Assembly (NCBI GenBank): GCA_963725505.1
Contig: CAVRYN010000002.1
Location: 310,001-374,000, forward strand
Direction of reading: 5' to 3'
DNA: 64,000 bases
Source: Udaeobacter sp963725505
GTDB lineage: Bacteria; Verrucomicrobiota; Verrucomicrobiia; Chthoniobacterales; UBA10450
Positions 8,745-16,954 of the stretch are shown here, one piece after another; position 1 is the stretch's first letter, and every line of letters begins with the position of its first letter. Made by a program: the position numbers and the translations under genes. The notes beneath the pieces were generated by a model that ran no database searches, was not told the DNA's origin, and was given only the letters and a program-made list of their open reading frames with translations.

Positions 8745-8798
8745 TGTAGCCGCTTCCCTGTCGGAAGCGTCTGCGTCACCCGCAGTCGACGGCTACAG
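8745..8798. repeat. dispersed palindromic repeat, family C
   Basis: The element opens TGTAGCCGCTTCCCTG and closes CGACGGCTACAG, so its ends are inverted copies. Related elements lie at 50271, 55556, 57490 and 60240. It sits upstream of the serpin gene, in a 309-base stretch (8625-8933) where I see no gene. Confidence 0.75.
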
Positions 8799-8933
8799 TT
8801 GAACCATTGCGAGCGATCTCCAGCACTGATTTAGCGCGAGATTCATAACTTATGACCGCACAATTTGCAGGCGCAGCGCCTGTCCTACAGCCTTGCGGCA
8901 GCAATCGATCTGGATTAAGAAGATTTTCCGCCC

Positions 8934-9027
8934 GGGTCGGTAGCTCAATTGGTAGAGCAGCCCCGAAGGCTTTCGGGGTTGGTTCTGGATTGAAAAATCT
9001 CTTAGCTATTACAAACTGAATCTTGAC
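8934..9027 (+). pseudogene. tRNA-like tandem unit 1 (decayed)
   Basis: The first 27 bases equal the 5' part of the tRNA-Lys-like unit at 9028 (acceptor strand GGGTCGG, D arm GCTC...GAGC). The anticodon arm is replaced by a palindrome, GCCCC-GAAGGCTTTC-GGGGT, whose loop has ten bases instead of seven. The T arm is degenerate and no 3' acceptor strand is present. A spacer of about 37 bases leads to unit 2. It cannot be a working tRNA as it stands. Confidence 0.6.
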
Positions 9028-9088
9028 GGGTCGGTAGCTCAATTGGTAGAGCAGCGCCCTTTTAAGGCGTTGGTTCCGGGTTCGAGTC
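9028..9088 (+). tRNA. tRNA-Lys (TTT anticodon), truncated in the T arm
   Basis: Acceptor 5' strand GGGTCGG, D arm, and anticodon stem-loop GCGCC-CTTTTAA-GGCGT read as tRNA-Lys(TTT). The variable region and the start of the T arm (CCGGG-TTCGAGT-C) follow. The sequence then changes to an unrelated spacer, so the second T-stem strand and the 3' acceptor strand are missing. The missing 3' end (CCCGG-CCGACCC-A) is found at 9180-9192 after a 20-base direct repeat of the same T-arm sequence. Deleting the 92 bases between the two direct repeats would restore a complete tRNA. Confidence 0.55.
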
Positions 9089-9121
9089 AAAAGAATCCGC
9101 GACTGGCAATTTCAATCTTGC

Positions 9122-9192
9122 AGTCCGCCAGTTAACAGAGCAGCCCCGAAAGCTTTCGGGGTTGGTTCCGGGTTCGAGTCCCGGCCGACCCA
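9122..9192 (+). pseudogene. tRNA-like tandem unit 3 with intact 3' end
   Basis: The 5' part is eroded (only AGAGCAG of the D arm is clear). It then has the palindrome GCCCC-GAAAGCTTTC-GGGGT with a ten-base loop, a perfect T arm (CCGGG-TTCGAGT-CCCGG) and the acceptor 3' strand CCGACCC followed by A. That strand pairs with GGGTCGG of units 1 and 2. Units 1, 2 and 3 repeat with a period of about 94 bases. Confidence 0.6.
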
Positions 9193-9208
9193 AGGAATTT
9201 CCTCCCAA

Positions 9209-9240
9209 TGGATCCGTGTTCATTCGTGTCGATTCGTGGT
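9209..9240. repeat. ATTCGTG-type short repeat
   Basis: A short repeat built from the units GTGTTCATTCGTG and GATTCGTGGTTA. Similar units occur just before the alaS start (16931-16953) and, in the ATCTGTG form, at 48361-48395. The copy lies at the 3' end of the HAD gene; function is unknown. Confidence 0.5.
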
Positions 9241-9897
9241 TAAAATTACGAGCAAATCGCGCAGCGAATTTTGTCGTCGATCTAATCGAAACACCGATAA
9301 ACCGGCGCCACTCGCTGCCTCCCAATCGCGTTCCGGATCATCGCCGACGTGGAGGACCTCGTTCGGTCTCAGATCGATGAACTTCAGTGCGCGTCGATAA
9401 ATTTCCGGGTCGGGTTTGTCCGCACCAAGCTCGCTGGAAACGAAAACGTGGCTGAAAAATTTCGAGATACCGAGGTGCTCGAGGATCAAGCGCAAGCGTC
9501 CGTCGAAGTTTGAAATCACACCAAGTCGAAAGCGCGGCTGTAATTGCTCCAACACGCCGAGAACTTCTGGGTAAAGCTCCCAAACATCTGCCTCGGCAAA
9601 ATGTTCGTAAGCAATTTCGAAAAAATTATCCCGATCGAATTCGCTCAATGAAGGCGCGACTTGGTCGAGGACAAGATCGACAAGTTCGCGCCACCAGCCT
9701 TTGTCGTCGTTTTCACGCGGCCCATCGATGGCGGTGCGTAGCGGCATCTTTTCCCAAGCGGTATGAAATGCGCGCTCCAGTTCTTGCGCATCGAGATCTA
9801 ATCCGACTTCGCTACCGACGTAAGCGTAATGATCGCCAACGGTCTTCGTAAGGTAGAAGAGCGTCCCCACGGCGTCGAAAGTGATCGCCTTGATCAT
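9220..9897 (-). CDS. HAD-superfamily hydrolase
   Basis: A 225-residue phosphatase-like enzyme of the haloacid dehalogenase superfamily. Motif I is FDAVGTLF (nucleophile Asp8), motif II SNFD, motif III the lysine in KPDPEIYRRAL, and motif IV GDDPERDW; the helical cap lies between motifs I and II. Motif I has Val where most phosphatases keep a second Asp (DxDxT), as in several dehalogenase and HDHD3-like members, so the substrate class is uncertain. It is cytoplasmic and starts 94 bases from the divergent siroheme-decarboxylase-like gene. The C-terminal residues overlap a short repeat, so the native stop may have been altered. Confidence 0.88.
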   Translation of the reverse strand: MIKAITFDAVGTLFYLTKTVGDHYAYVGSEVGLDLDAQELERAFHTAWEKMPLRTAIDGPRENDDKGWWRELVDLVLDQVAPSLSEFDRDNFFEIAYEHFAEADVWELYPEVLGVLEQLQPRFRLGVISNFDGRLRLILEHLGISKFFSHVFVSSELGADKPDPEIYRRALKFIDLRPNEVLHVGDDPERDWEAASGAGLSVFRLDRRQNSLRDLLVILTTNRHE

Positions 9898-9990
9898 TCA
9901 GCCCAAACGGTGAACTCCGAAAGAATGGCGAGCAAGCGCTCAACTGTTTGACGCCGTGCCGGTCTGAGTGATGTGTGCAATAATTGAGCC

Positions 9991-11092
9991 ATGCTGCCGG
10001 TTGAGCACAACGATCCAGTCAACGCCAGGATTCTTGCTATTTCCGAGGACAAGATCGAAGGCTTCGTGCGCGAGCCGTTCGATGAAATCGCGCGACGTTC
10101 GGGCGTCAGTGTCGATGTCGTTATGGCACGGATTGCCGCCATGTTGCGCGCGGGAACGATTCGGCGCGTCCGTCAAACACTGCTTGCGACAAATCTCGCT
10201 GAGGGCGCGCTGGTGGCGTGGAAAGTCCCCGAGGACAAGATCGACAGTGCATTCGATTGGATGTTTCAGCGCGATCCGTTTTCGGGCCACGTGGTATTGC
10301 GCTCCACGGACACTGTCAGCGCCGGGTCAGATTACAAACTTTGGACTACGCTAAAGGTCCCTCAGGGATTTTCATTGCAAGCGCATTGCGAATTGCTGGT
10401 CAAAAAAGTCGGTGCCGAGCGTTTTCGGCTGATGCCGGCCAAAGGAATTTTCACGCTTGGAGTCGGGCACGTTCGCCGTAAAACGATCGAGCCTGGCAGT
10501 AAAGCGGATCAGCCGGCAACAATGATCCCCGTGCAAGTGGCCGAGCTCAGCGACCATGAATGGAATATTCTGCTTGCGCTGAAGCGTGAATTCGCACCGG
10601 AAGAAATCAGGCCATCGCCTTGGGTTGCGCGCGCGAAGGAAGCCGGAGTCTCACTGGAAGAATTCTTCCGCGCGGCAGAAGAATTGAGTGCACGAAAGAT
10701 CATTGGGCGTTTTTCAACTTTTCTCGAGCACGTGAAACCGTCAGCGGGGGGCGTGCGCGTCACGCGATTCAACGCGCTGTTTCATTGGGCTGTGCCGCCC
10801 GGCCGCGAAATTGAAACCGGGCGGCGAGGTCGGCCGTCATCACATTCTAACGCATTGTTACTGGCGCGAAGCAGGCCCGGAATTCAAGAACGTCAACATC
10901 ATGGCCGTGGCGCATGGCACGGATAAACAACTGCTGCTCGATCACAAAGCCGCCATTGATCGGCATCTTGATTCATGCGGCATCCCAGTTTCATACACGA
11001 ACGTCTTCTGGGGCGGGCGCAGCGAGATCAAGCCATCGGAGATTTCGCCGCATATTTACCGTGAATGGTGGGCGAAGCAGTCAAAAACTTAA
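9991..11092 (+). pseudogene. Lrp/AsnC-type siroheme decarboxylase-like protein (AhbAB/NirDL type), frameshifted
   Basis: Two overlapping frames make one protein of about 366 residues. The first (9991 to about 10815) has an N-terminal winged helix (PFDEIARRSGVSVDVVMARI), a ferredoxin-like domain, and a second helix-turn-helix (SPWVARAKEAGVSLEEFFRA). The second frame, one base further on (to 11092), supplies the rest, including HCYWREAGPEF. Doubled Lrp-like modules with a late HCY motif are typical of the AhbA/AhbB and NirDL siroheme decarboxylases of alternative haem or haem d1 synthesis. The shift lies near CCGGGCGGCGAG (10817-10828) and looks like one extra base. It is either a young lesion or a sequencing error. 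No other haem genes are adjacent, so a regulator is the alternative. Confidence 0.65.
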
Positions 11093-11095
11093 AGG

Positions 11096-11723
11096 CTAGG
11101 ACTTAGGCGCGAATCGCGCTCGATAAGTCCGATCCAGATTTCGCAAGAGAACGACTGCAAATTTTTGGCGATCAACTGGCCGCTGCAGCGCTATAGCCAA
11201 CGAGATTGCCCGGTTTCGCAATTCTGGTGGGAAATCTTCAAGGGACTGGTTCACGTTAATTCCGACTCCCACGACAGCCAGATGCGGCGCCTTCTCTTGG
11301 GCGCGCATCTCCACGAGCACACCAGCTACTTTGCGCCCGTAAAGCTGAACGTCGTTAGGCAACTTAATCGTCGGTTCGAGAGAAAATTCGGTTCGAATGA
11401 CGTCCGAGATAGCTTCGATCGCCCAAATCGTGAGGCGTCGCGGAGTCGTTGATCTGGATTTTTGGTCGCAAAAGAATTGAAAACCAAAGGCCTTTGCCGA
11501 CCGCTGACTCCCACCGGTTGCCGCGCTGACCGCGACCCGAAGTTTGGTGTTCGGCAAACAGCACGAGACCCTCGTTTGAATTTGCGGTCGCGACCTGCAA
11601 AATCGCATCGTTTGTCGAGCCAGTTTGCTCGAGCACAATAATCCGCTGGCCAATCGTGCCGCACGGGAAGTGGGCTTGCAGGTCCTTGGCGATCAGCCGA
11701 TCCAACATGTCAGCCGGGAGCAA
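11096..11723 (-). pseudogene. birA: biotin--[acetyl-CoA carboxylase] ligase, frameshifted
   Basis: Two minus-strand frames join into one biotin ligase of about 205 residues without an N-terminal DNA-binding domain. The first part (from 11723 or the Met at 11708) has the biotinyl-AMP loop SGRGQRGNRWES and LWFSILLRP. The second part (to 11096) has KLPNDVQLYGRKVAGVLVEM and VVGVGINVN. The switch lies near 11435-11455. The enzyme attaches biotin to the acetyl-CoA carboxylase carrier protein and is normally essential, so a lesion is surprising unless a second copy exists or a base is miscalled. The start overlaps the end of nadC, suggesting one nadC-birA transcript. Confidence 0.85.
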
Positions 11724-12558
11724 GCGTCAATTCCAGCGCGATATCGATCGCGCGCGCGGCGTTCGTTAGCGCGCCAATGGAAATGTAATCGACTCCCGTG
11801 GCTGCCACGCGCTTCACGTTTTTCAACGTGATGCCGCCGCTTGCTTCGAACTTAATATTGTTCCTTCTCAGCGCGAGAGCTTCCCGAATTTGGGCGGGCG
11901 TCATGTTGTCGAGAAGGATGACGTCTATGCCGTCCACCTCGACAAAAGCGCGGACTTGTTCAAGGTCATCAGCTTCAACTTCAATCCGGATGTTTGGCCG
12001 CTCCTGCCGAAGCCGACGAATTCGATCGGCAAAACTGGAAAGCCCTCCGAGGGCGGCCAGATGATTGTCCTTTACAAGCACCATGTCGTACAAGCCAAAA
12101 CGATGATTAACGCCACCGCCAGCGACCACCGCAGCCTTTTCCAATGCGCGTAGCCCGGGCGTGGTTTTGCGTGTATCCAGGATCTTGGCCGAATGGTTCC
12201 CGACCGCATCAACAAATTGGCGCGTGAGCGTTGCGATGCCGCAGAGACGTTGCAAAAAATTCAGCGCGACGCGTTCCGCTTTCAGAATCGAGCGCGCGAG
12301 GCCTCGCACTTCAACAATCACGTCGCCGGCATCAACGTTCTCGCCGTCGCGGCAACTGATCTCGACCTCTGTTGAAGGATCGACTTGTCGAAAAACTTCT
12401 GTAGCTGCTCCGGTGCCGGCAACGACGGCTTTTTCACGCGCAACGATGCGGCCGGTTGCGTGCAACGTTTCCGGGACGAAAAAGTCAGTCGTGACATCGC
12501 CGTCGCCGATGTCTTCTTTAAGTGCAGCGGCAATCGGATCATAGCCGTTTGGTATCAT
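11710..12558 (-). CDS. nadC: nicotinate-nucleotide pyrophosphorylase (quinolinate phosphoribosyltransferase)
   Basis: A 282-residue enzyme of de novo NAD synthesis that joins quinolinate to PRPP and releases CO2 and pyrophosphate. Diagnostic segments are EDIGDGDVTT at the N-terminus, the substrate-binding LDTRKTTPGLR, GGGVNHRFGLYDMVLVKDNH, and FEASGGITLKN with GVDYISIGALT at the C-terminus. The frame is open to 12615, but the ATG at 12558 fits the family start. It overlaps birA by 14 bases. No nadA or nadB is near. Confidence 0.94.
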   Translation of the reverse strand: MIPNGYDPIAAALKEDIGDGDVTTDFFVPETLHATGRIVAREKAVVAGTGAATEVFRQVDPSTEVEISCRDGENVDAGDVIVEVRGLARSILKAERVALNFLQRLCGIATLTRQFVDAVGNHSAKILDTRKTTPGLRALEKAAVVAGGGVNHRFGLYDMVLVKDNHLAALGGLSSFADRIRRLRQERPNIRIEVEADDLEQVRAFVEVDGIDVILLDNMTPAQIREALALRRNNIKFEASGGITLKNVKRVAATGVDYISIGALTNAARAIDIALELTLAPG

Positions 12559-12615
12559 GGGCGCAGGAGAATGCGCACGATAAGTGCGAAACGCGCGCCG
12601 GTCTATTAAGGACAT

Positions 12616-12864
12616 TATCGGACGCGCCGCGGCAAGTGTCGGCTCAATCAGACAAAAAAAAGATTCGGGCAGCGCACGCTAAGGAGAAACAACGAATCTA
12701 AAAAACCGTGCAACCACCCGAATCGCCTTAACCTACTAACTTTGACAGCCTACGGTGATGCGCGTTCGAATTTTTTACGAAAAATTCGTGTTCGCGTTAT
12801 CAGCACGCGCTCAGGAGGTTACCCACTGGCCCAGGCGGCGGATTGGAGACCGCCGCTCCCTGAG
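12616..12864. other. gene-free spacer with two hairpins
   Basis: About 250 bases between nadC and the exonuclease gene. It holds an A/T-rich perfect hairpin (CGAATTTTT and AAAAATTCG, about 12767-12788) and a GC-rich inverted repeat (GGCGGCGGATTGGAGACCGCCGC, about 12834-12856). The second resembles the palindromic repeats seen elsewhere in the window. No coding frame looks real. Confidence 0.5.
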
Positions 12865-13776
12865 CTACAGAAGATTTCGCTGAGCGCCCGTCCCGACTCG
12901 CTCTGCCTCATCGCGCACTTCCTGAAGCAGCGATTTGAATTCACACTGCTCCAACGCACGGATCAGATTGGGATAATCGGGTTCGATTCGAAGCTGATCG
13001 ATCGGCACAGGCAATTCAAGATGACAATCCAGATCGACCATTTCTCGGTTTTGCAAAATTTGCTCGCGAGCATTGGCGAGTTTTTCCCGGGTTCTCGCGC
13101 TTTTCACCTTGTCGATGTTGTTCAGCAGGGGTTCCAACCCGCCGAACTCACGAATCAATGCCGCAGCAGTTTTTCGGCCCAGTCCGATTCCGGGAATGTT
13201 ATCGACCGAATCGCCGGTTAACGCGAGCACATCGCCAATAAGCTTGGGGGCAACCTCCCATTTTGCTGCGACCTGATCTTCGCTCAGCAGGACGAATGCA
13301 TCCTTGGGCGACGCGAGTTCCGCTTTCGCTGTCGTATAGACTTTCACGCAAGGACCGACCAGTTGATAAAGATCCTTATCGTTGGTTGCGAGCACAACTT
13401 CCATCCCGGGCCGTTTGCATGCGGCCATGGCATAACAGCCGATCAGATCATCGGCCTCGGTGTCCGGGAGGGAAATATTTCGAAAGCCAAGCATTGGCGT
13501 AAGTTTTTGAATGAACTCCAGCTGCGGAATCATGGGCTTGGGCATCTCTTTGCGCGTCTCCTTGTACGCAGGCTGCAGTTCCACTCGCTTCTGTGGCACT
13601 CCTTCGTCCCATACGACTGCACCTAAATCAGGCTGCAAGTGCTTCAGCATTAGCCGCAGCGTTTTTGTAAAGCCGAAAATTGCGTTGGTTGGTTCGCCTC
13701 GGGAATTGGAGAGATTCGGGATAGCGAAAAACGATCGGTAAACGTAGTAATGACCATCGATAAGCAGCAGTTTCAT
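12865..13776 (-). CDS. stand-alone 5'-3' exonuclease / flap endonuclease (PolI N-domain type)
   Basis: A 303-residue protein equal to the 5' nuclease domain of DNA polymerase I, without the polymerase part. Metal-binding acidic clusters are present (LLIDGHYYVYRSFF at the N-terminus, DTEADDLIGCYA, NDKDLYQL), and the helix-hairpin-helix is LTGDSVDNIPGIGLGRKTA. It would remove RNA primers and flaps during replication and repair. I chose the ATG at 13776; the frame is open 57 codons further, but that part overlaps the divergent gene. The stop at 12865 is followed by repeat sequence, not by a polymerase domain, so this is not a truncated polA in the window. Confidence 0.88.
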   Translation of the reverse strand: MKLLLIDGHYYVYRSFFAIPNLSNSRGEPTNAIFGFTKTLRLMLKHLQPDLGAVVWDEGVPQKRVELQPAYKETRKEMPKPMIPQLEFIQKLTPMLGFRNISLPDTEADDLIGCYAMAACKRPGMEVVLATNDKDLYQLVGPCVKVYTTAKAELASPKDAFVLLSEDQVAAKWEVAPKLIGDVLALTGDSVDNIPGIGLGRKTAAALIREFGGLEPLLNNIDKVKSARTREKLANAREQILQNREMVDLDCHLELPVPIDQLRIEPDYPNLIRALEQCEFKSLLQEVRDEAERVGTGAQRNLL

Positions 13777-13826
13777 TGGAAAGGCGGATGCTGGATTCTG
13801 GATGTATGATGCTGGATGATCAAGAC

Positions 13827-14966
13827 ATGACGGAAGAATGGATCGTGCGCGTGCAGGGAAAGGAATATGGGCCGGCCGATATCGATACGCTGCTCGAATG
13901 GAAGCGAGAGGGACGGCTCCTTCCTGACAATGAAGCCCGCCCGGCAAATGCCGAGCCGACCGCCGTAGCCGATTCCGCGAAGGAGGTTCTTTGGAGCACA
14001 GCGGCAGCGATTCCGGGATTGTTTGATTTACAGGCGGCCGCCGAGGCGAGCGCTCAACTGACGCAGCCTCCGCTACAAACCCAACATCGCAGCTTCGCTC
14101 AGATTTTGGCGGAAACGTTTCAGATTTATCGCAAAGGCATTTTCCAATTTCTTGGGCTTACGCTCTTGGTGTTGTTGCCGTCGATATGCGGTCAGCTAAC
14201 GACTGCATTAGTGCAGACCGCACACGGCTCGGATGGCGATTTGCGCGTTCTCGCTGGTGGCAGCTTTGCCTTTTTAATGTTCGTCCTCTCGATAGCGATG
14301 TGGCCGGTATACATCGCGGGAATTCAAATTCTCACTGCTGAGATTGCCGGGGGACGCCGGCCCGGTTTGGTCGCCGTGCTAAATGAAGCTGTCAGGTTCT
14401 GGCCGCGCGTTGCTGCGCTGTGCATCTTCGTCTATGGCGTGTTCTTCCTTCTGATGTTGTTTGGGTTGATCATCGCAGCCATCGCTCTTGCCGGCACGGC
14501 TTCGTTGTTGTTGGTCCTTTTCGCGCTGGCTTTGCTCATTCTGCAGGTTTGGATGTTCGGTCGTTTCTTCGTGAACGTTTTGTTTTGGCAGCAGTTTGCC
14601 GTTCTCGAAAACGCCGCATTCATCGATTCACTGCGCGAGAGCAGAAACCTCGCACGCAGCGGAAAGGATCTTCCATGGTTCCAACGCCCGTTTTGGCGCG
14701 GAGCCTTCATTGCGTCCCTGTGGTTCGCGTTTGTGCTGGCAGTTACGCTTGCTTCCGAATGGACGACCCTGCACCATTATCTGAATCAATTGGCGACCAC
14801 ACAGGATCTTCAGACGCTTCTGCAACAACTGACTGAAGCGCAGCAAGCTCGAGGCTTTGATATTTCCGCTTTTGCCCTGAACCTTCTGCAAAAAGTTCTC
14901 CAACCGTTGCTCGGAATCGCGTTCGTCGTTCTCTATCTCGACAGCAAGATTCACATCGAGCGATAG
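13827..14966 (+). CDS. GYF_2-domain integral membrane protein
   Basis: A 379-residue protein. The N-terminal 45 residues form a GYF_2 (DUF4339) module (EEWIVRVQGKEYGPADIDTLLEWKREGRL), thought to bind peptides. Residues from about 100 on carry about six membrane helices, for example GLTLLVLLPSICG and FLLMLFGLIIAAIALAG, ending in IAFVVLYLDSKIHIER. The start at 13827 (ATGACGGAAGAATGG) begins the domain; the frame is open upstream through a short CTGGAT-type repeat that should not be coding. Function is unknown. The gene is divergent from the exonuclease gene. Confidence 0.8.
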   Translation: MTEEWIVRVQGKEYGPADIDTLLEWKREGRLLPDNEARPANAEPTAVADSAKEVLWSTAAAIPGLFDLQAAAEASAQLTQPPLQTQHRSFAQILAETFQIYRKGIFQFLGLTLLVLLPSICGQLTTALVQTAHGSDGDLRVLAGGSFAFLMFVLSIAMWPVYIAGIQILTAEIAGGRRPGLVAVLNEAVRFWPRVAALCIFVYGVFFLLMLFGLIIAAIALAGTASLLLVLFALALLILQVWMFGRFFVNVLFWQQFAVLENAAFIDSLRESRNLARSGKDLPWFQRPFWRGAFIASLWFAFVLAVTLASEWTTLHHYLNQLATTQDLQTLLQQLTEAQQARGFDISAFALNLLQKVLQPLLGIAFVVLYLDSKIHIER

Positions 14967-15000
14967 CTATTAGTTCGACACGCGAATCTATTCGCGCCGG

Positions 15001-15672
15001 CTAGTTTGTCCGCCGCTTTCGCAGGAGAAGCGGCGCAATCGCGCTGAAGTAACGGGTGGTATAAAAGAGGTAACCGATGAAGGAAAGGAGCTGAGCACCA
15101 ATCAACCAAACGTGCCGTGCGCGAGCAATGAATAGATCGGGCCAACGCCAAATGGCGAACGCGGAGACGAGATTGAGGACAATCAGCGCAGGAACAAGCA
15201 CACAAATATTGAGTAGTTGATCGGACCTGGCGCGTCCGTAAAGGGCGCGCTCGGAATCATCGTGCGACTCGGCGACGCGGGCGCGAATCAGCCGCATATC
15301 GTAAATGAAGAGCAGCCAAACAATGCCTGCAAAAGCGGCGCTTAGTTGAAACCATGCGAGAGAATCATCCAGGCGAGTGAAAAGAATCGCTTCACCCAGC
15401 GCGCACGCGATGTAGAAAAAGTTGTGACCGAACTCCAGTGGCCACCGAATCAACGTGAGCGTGTGAATGACGGACCGCGACCAGAAGATAAAGATCACAC
15501 ACAACCCGGCCGCGACGTAGAGAGACGCGCTAACGTGCTCCTTCGGCAGGATTGCACGGGCATTGTCCGTTAGAAAAAAAAGTGCAACCCCCTGGATAAT
15601 GCTGACCAGAGTGAGCTCGATGTTAATCACCACCGAGTCGAGTTCCCGGCGCCTTTCACTTGGCGGATTCAC
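15001..15672 (-). CDS. integral membrane protein of unknown function
   Basis: A 223-residue protein with about six predicted membrane helices (near residues 18-36, 48-64, 82-98, 105-122, 150-172 and 185-205) and a basic C-terminus (LLLRKRRTN). Two charged loops (RRRELDSVV and ESHDDSERALYGRARSD) separate the helices. I do not recognise a family. It is convergent with the GYF_2 gene, 34 bases between stops, and divergent from recA, whose promoter region it shares. Confidence 0.72.
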   Translation of the reverse strand: MNPPSERRRELDSVVINIELTLVSIIQGVALFFLTDNARAILPKEHVSASLYVAAGLCVIFIFWSRSVIHTLTLIRWPLEFGHNFFYIACALGEAILFTRLDDSLAWFQLSAAFAGIVWLLFIYDMRLIRARVAESHDDSERALYGRARSDQLLNICVLVPALIVLNLVSAFAIWRWPDLFIARARHVWLIGAQLLSFIGYLFYTTRYFSAIAPLLLRKRRTN

Positions 15673-15819
15673 GAGCCGACTCGTAACCGCTCAATGATTG
15701 AACTGTCAAGGCGGTAGAACGCCGAGGACATTCGCGGCCTTTTTCTTTCGCTCGCTCGAAGGCGTTTGCTTTTCTGCTTGGCGAATCGTCGCCTGCGTCG
15801 TACTTAGAGTGATCCTGAT

Positions 15820-16857
15820 ATGGCGACAAAGACTGAAGAAAAAACAGCCACTGACAAACTCACCGTGGCACGAAATAAGAACCTCGATCTCGCGATTCAA
15901 CAAATAGCCAAAGATTATGGTGAAGGCGCGATCATGCGCCTTGGCGACGAAAAAATTGTCGATATCGATGTCATTCCCACCGGCAACATTTTAATCGATC
16001 GCGCTCTCGGCGTAGGGGGATTTCCAAGGGGCCGGGTAGTAGAAGTTTTCGGCCCTGAATCGTCAGGGAAAACTACGCTCACACTGACGGTGATTGCTCA
16101 GGCGCAAAAGCGCGGCGGGCTCGCGGCCTTTATTGACGTGGAGCACGCGCTCGATCCGGCGTACGCGAAAAGGCTCGGTGTTAATCTCGACGATCTTCTC
16201 GTCTCTCAGCCGAGCTCCGGCGAGGAAGCGCTGCGGATTTGCGAAACCCTGATTCGCTCCAACGCTCTGGATGTAATTGTGGTTGATTCCGTGGCGGCGC
16301 TGGTCACCAGAGCGGAACTCGAGGGCGAGATCGGAGACACAACAGTTGGCGCGCAGGCGCGACTCATGAGCGCGGCACTGCGCAAACTCACATCGCTGAT
16401 TTCAAAGGCGCGGACTTGCTGCATTTTCACAAACCAAATCCGAGAAAAAATTGGGGTGATGTTTGGAAATCCGGAGACGACGCCCGGCGGAAAGGCCTTG
16501 AAATTCTACGCTAGTGTCCGCGTCGATATTCGGCGGATCGGTGCAATCAAGCAGACCGACGGCGTGGTGACAGGGAACCGAACCCGCATCAAGATCGTTA
16601 AGAACAAAGTTGCTCCGCCGTTTACCGAAGCTGAATTCGACATCATGTACAACGAGGGAATCTCCTCGACGGGCGCGCTTCTCGATGTCGCGTTGGAAAA
16701 ACAAATTATCGAGAAGCGCGGCTCCTGGTTGAACTACAAAGGCACGCAGCTTGCCCAGGGTCGCGATGCGGCGAAAGAAGTCTTGAAGAACGACAAGGCG
16801 CTCTACGAAGAAATCGAGGCCGCGGTCAAAGCGAAGCTGGACGAAGAGAAAAGGTGA
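15820..16857 (+). CDS. recA: RecA recombinase
   Basis: A 345-residue RecA, the strand-exchange protein and co-protease of the SOS response. Walker A is GPESSGKT at residues 78-85, Walker B is LDVIVVDSVAAL, the L2 region has FGNPETTPGGKALKFYASVR, and the C-terminus ends in a charged tail. It is intact from end to end, in clear contrast to the broken alaS just downstream. A stretch of about 150 bases separates it from the divergent membrane-protein gene. I saw no convincing LexA box by eye. Identification is certain. Confidence 0.98.
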   Translation: MATKTEEKTATDKLTVARNKNLDLAIQQIAKDYGEGAIMRLGDEKIVDIDVIPTGNILIDRALGVGGFPRGRVVEVFGPESSGKTTLTLTVIAQAQKRGGLAAFIDVEHALDPAYAKRLGVNLDDLLVSQPSSGEEALRICETLIRSNALDVIVVDSVAALVTRAELEGEIGDTTVGAQARLMSAALRKLTSLISKARTCCIFTNQIREKIGVMFGNPETTPGGKALKFYASVRVDIRRIGAIKQTDGVVTGNRTRIKIVKNKVAPPFTEAEFDIMYNEGISSTGALLDVALEKQIIEKRGSWLNYKGTQLAQGRDAAKEVLKNDKALYEEIEAAVKAKLDEEKR

Positions 16858-16893
16858 GTTTCGCGACCACGCATTGATCACGAGCTAACGAAT

Positions 16894-16925
16894 CGCCACC
16901 AGTCAGAGTGGCGGTTTCAGGTTTC
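16894..16925 (+). terminator. probable terminator between recA and alaS
   Basis: A six-base stem (CGCCAC/GTGGCG) with an eight-base loop is followed by GTTTCAGGTTT, which is only moderately T-rich. It lies 37 bases after the recA stop. Confidence 0.4.
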
Positions 16926-16930
16926 CTGAA

Positions 16931-16953
16931 ATTCGTGTTTATTCGTGGTTAGT
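16931..16953. repeat. ATTCGTG-type short repeat before alaS
   Basis: Contains AATTCGTGTTTATTCGTGG and TTAGTC, matching the repeat at 9209-9240. It occupies the place where the alaS ribosome binding site should be, so this alaS start lacks an evident Shine-Dalgarno sequence. Confidence 0.45.
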
Positions 16954-16954
16954 C

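Noticed and set aside
9062..9325. Minus-strand frame across the tRNA-like units (GRPGLEPGT...)
   Set aside because: Translation of tRNA 3' ends; a common false prediction.
10811..10830. Programmed +1 frameshift in the siroheme-decarboxylase-like gene
   Set aside because: No slippery run with stop codon as in prfB; a one-base indel or base error is simpler.
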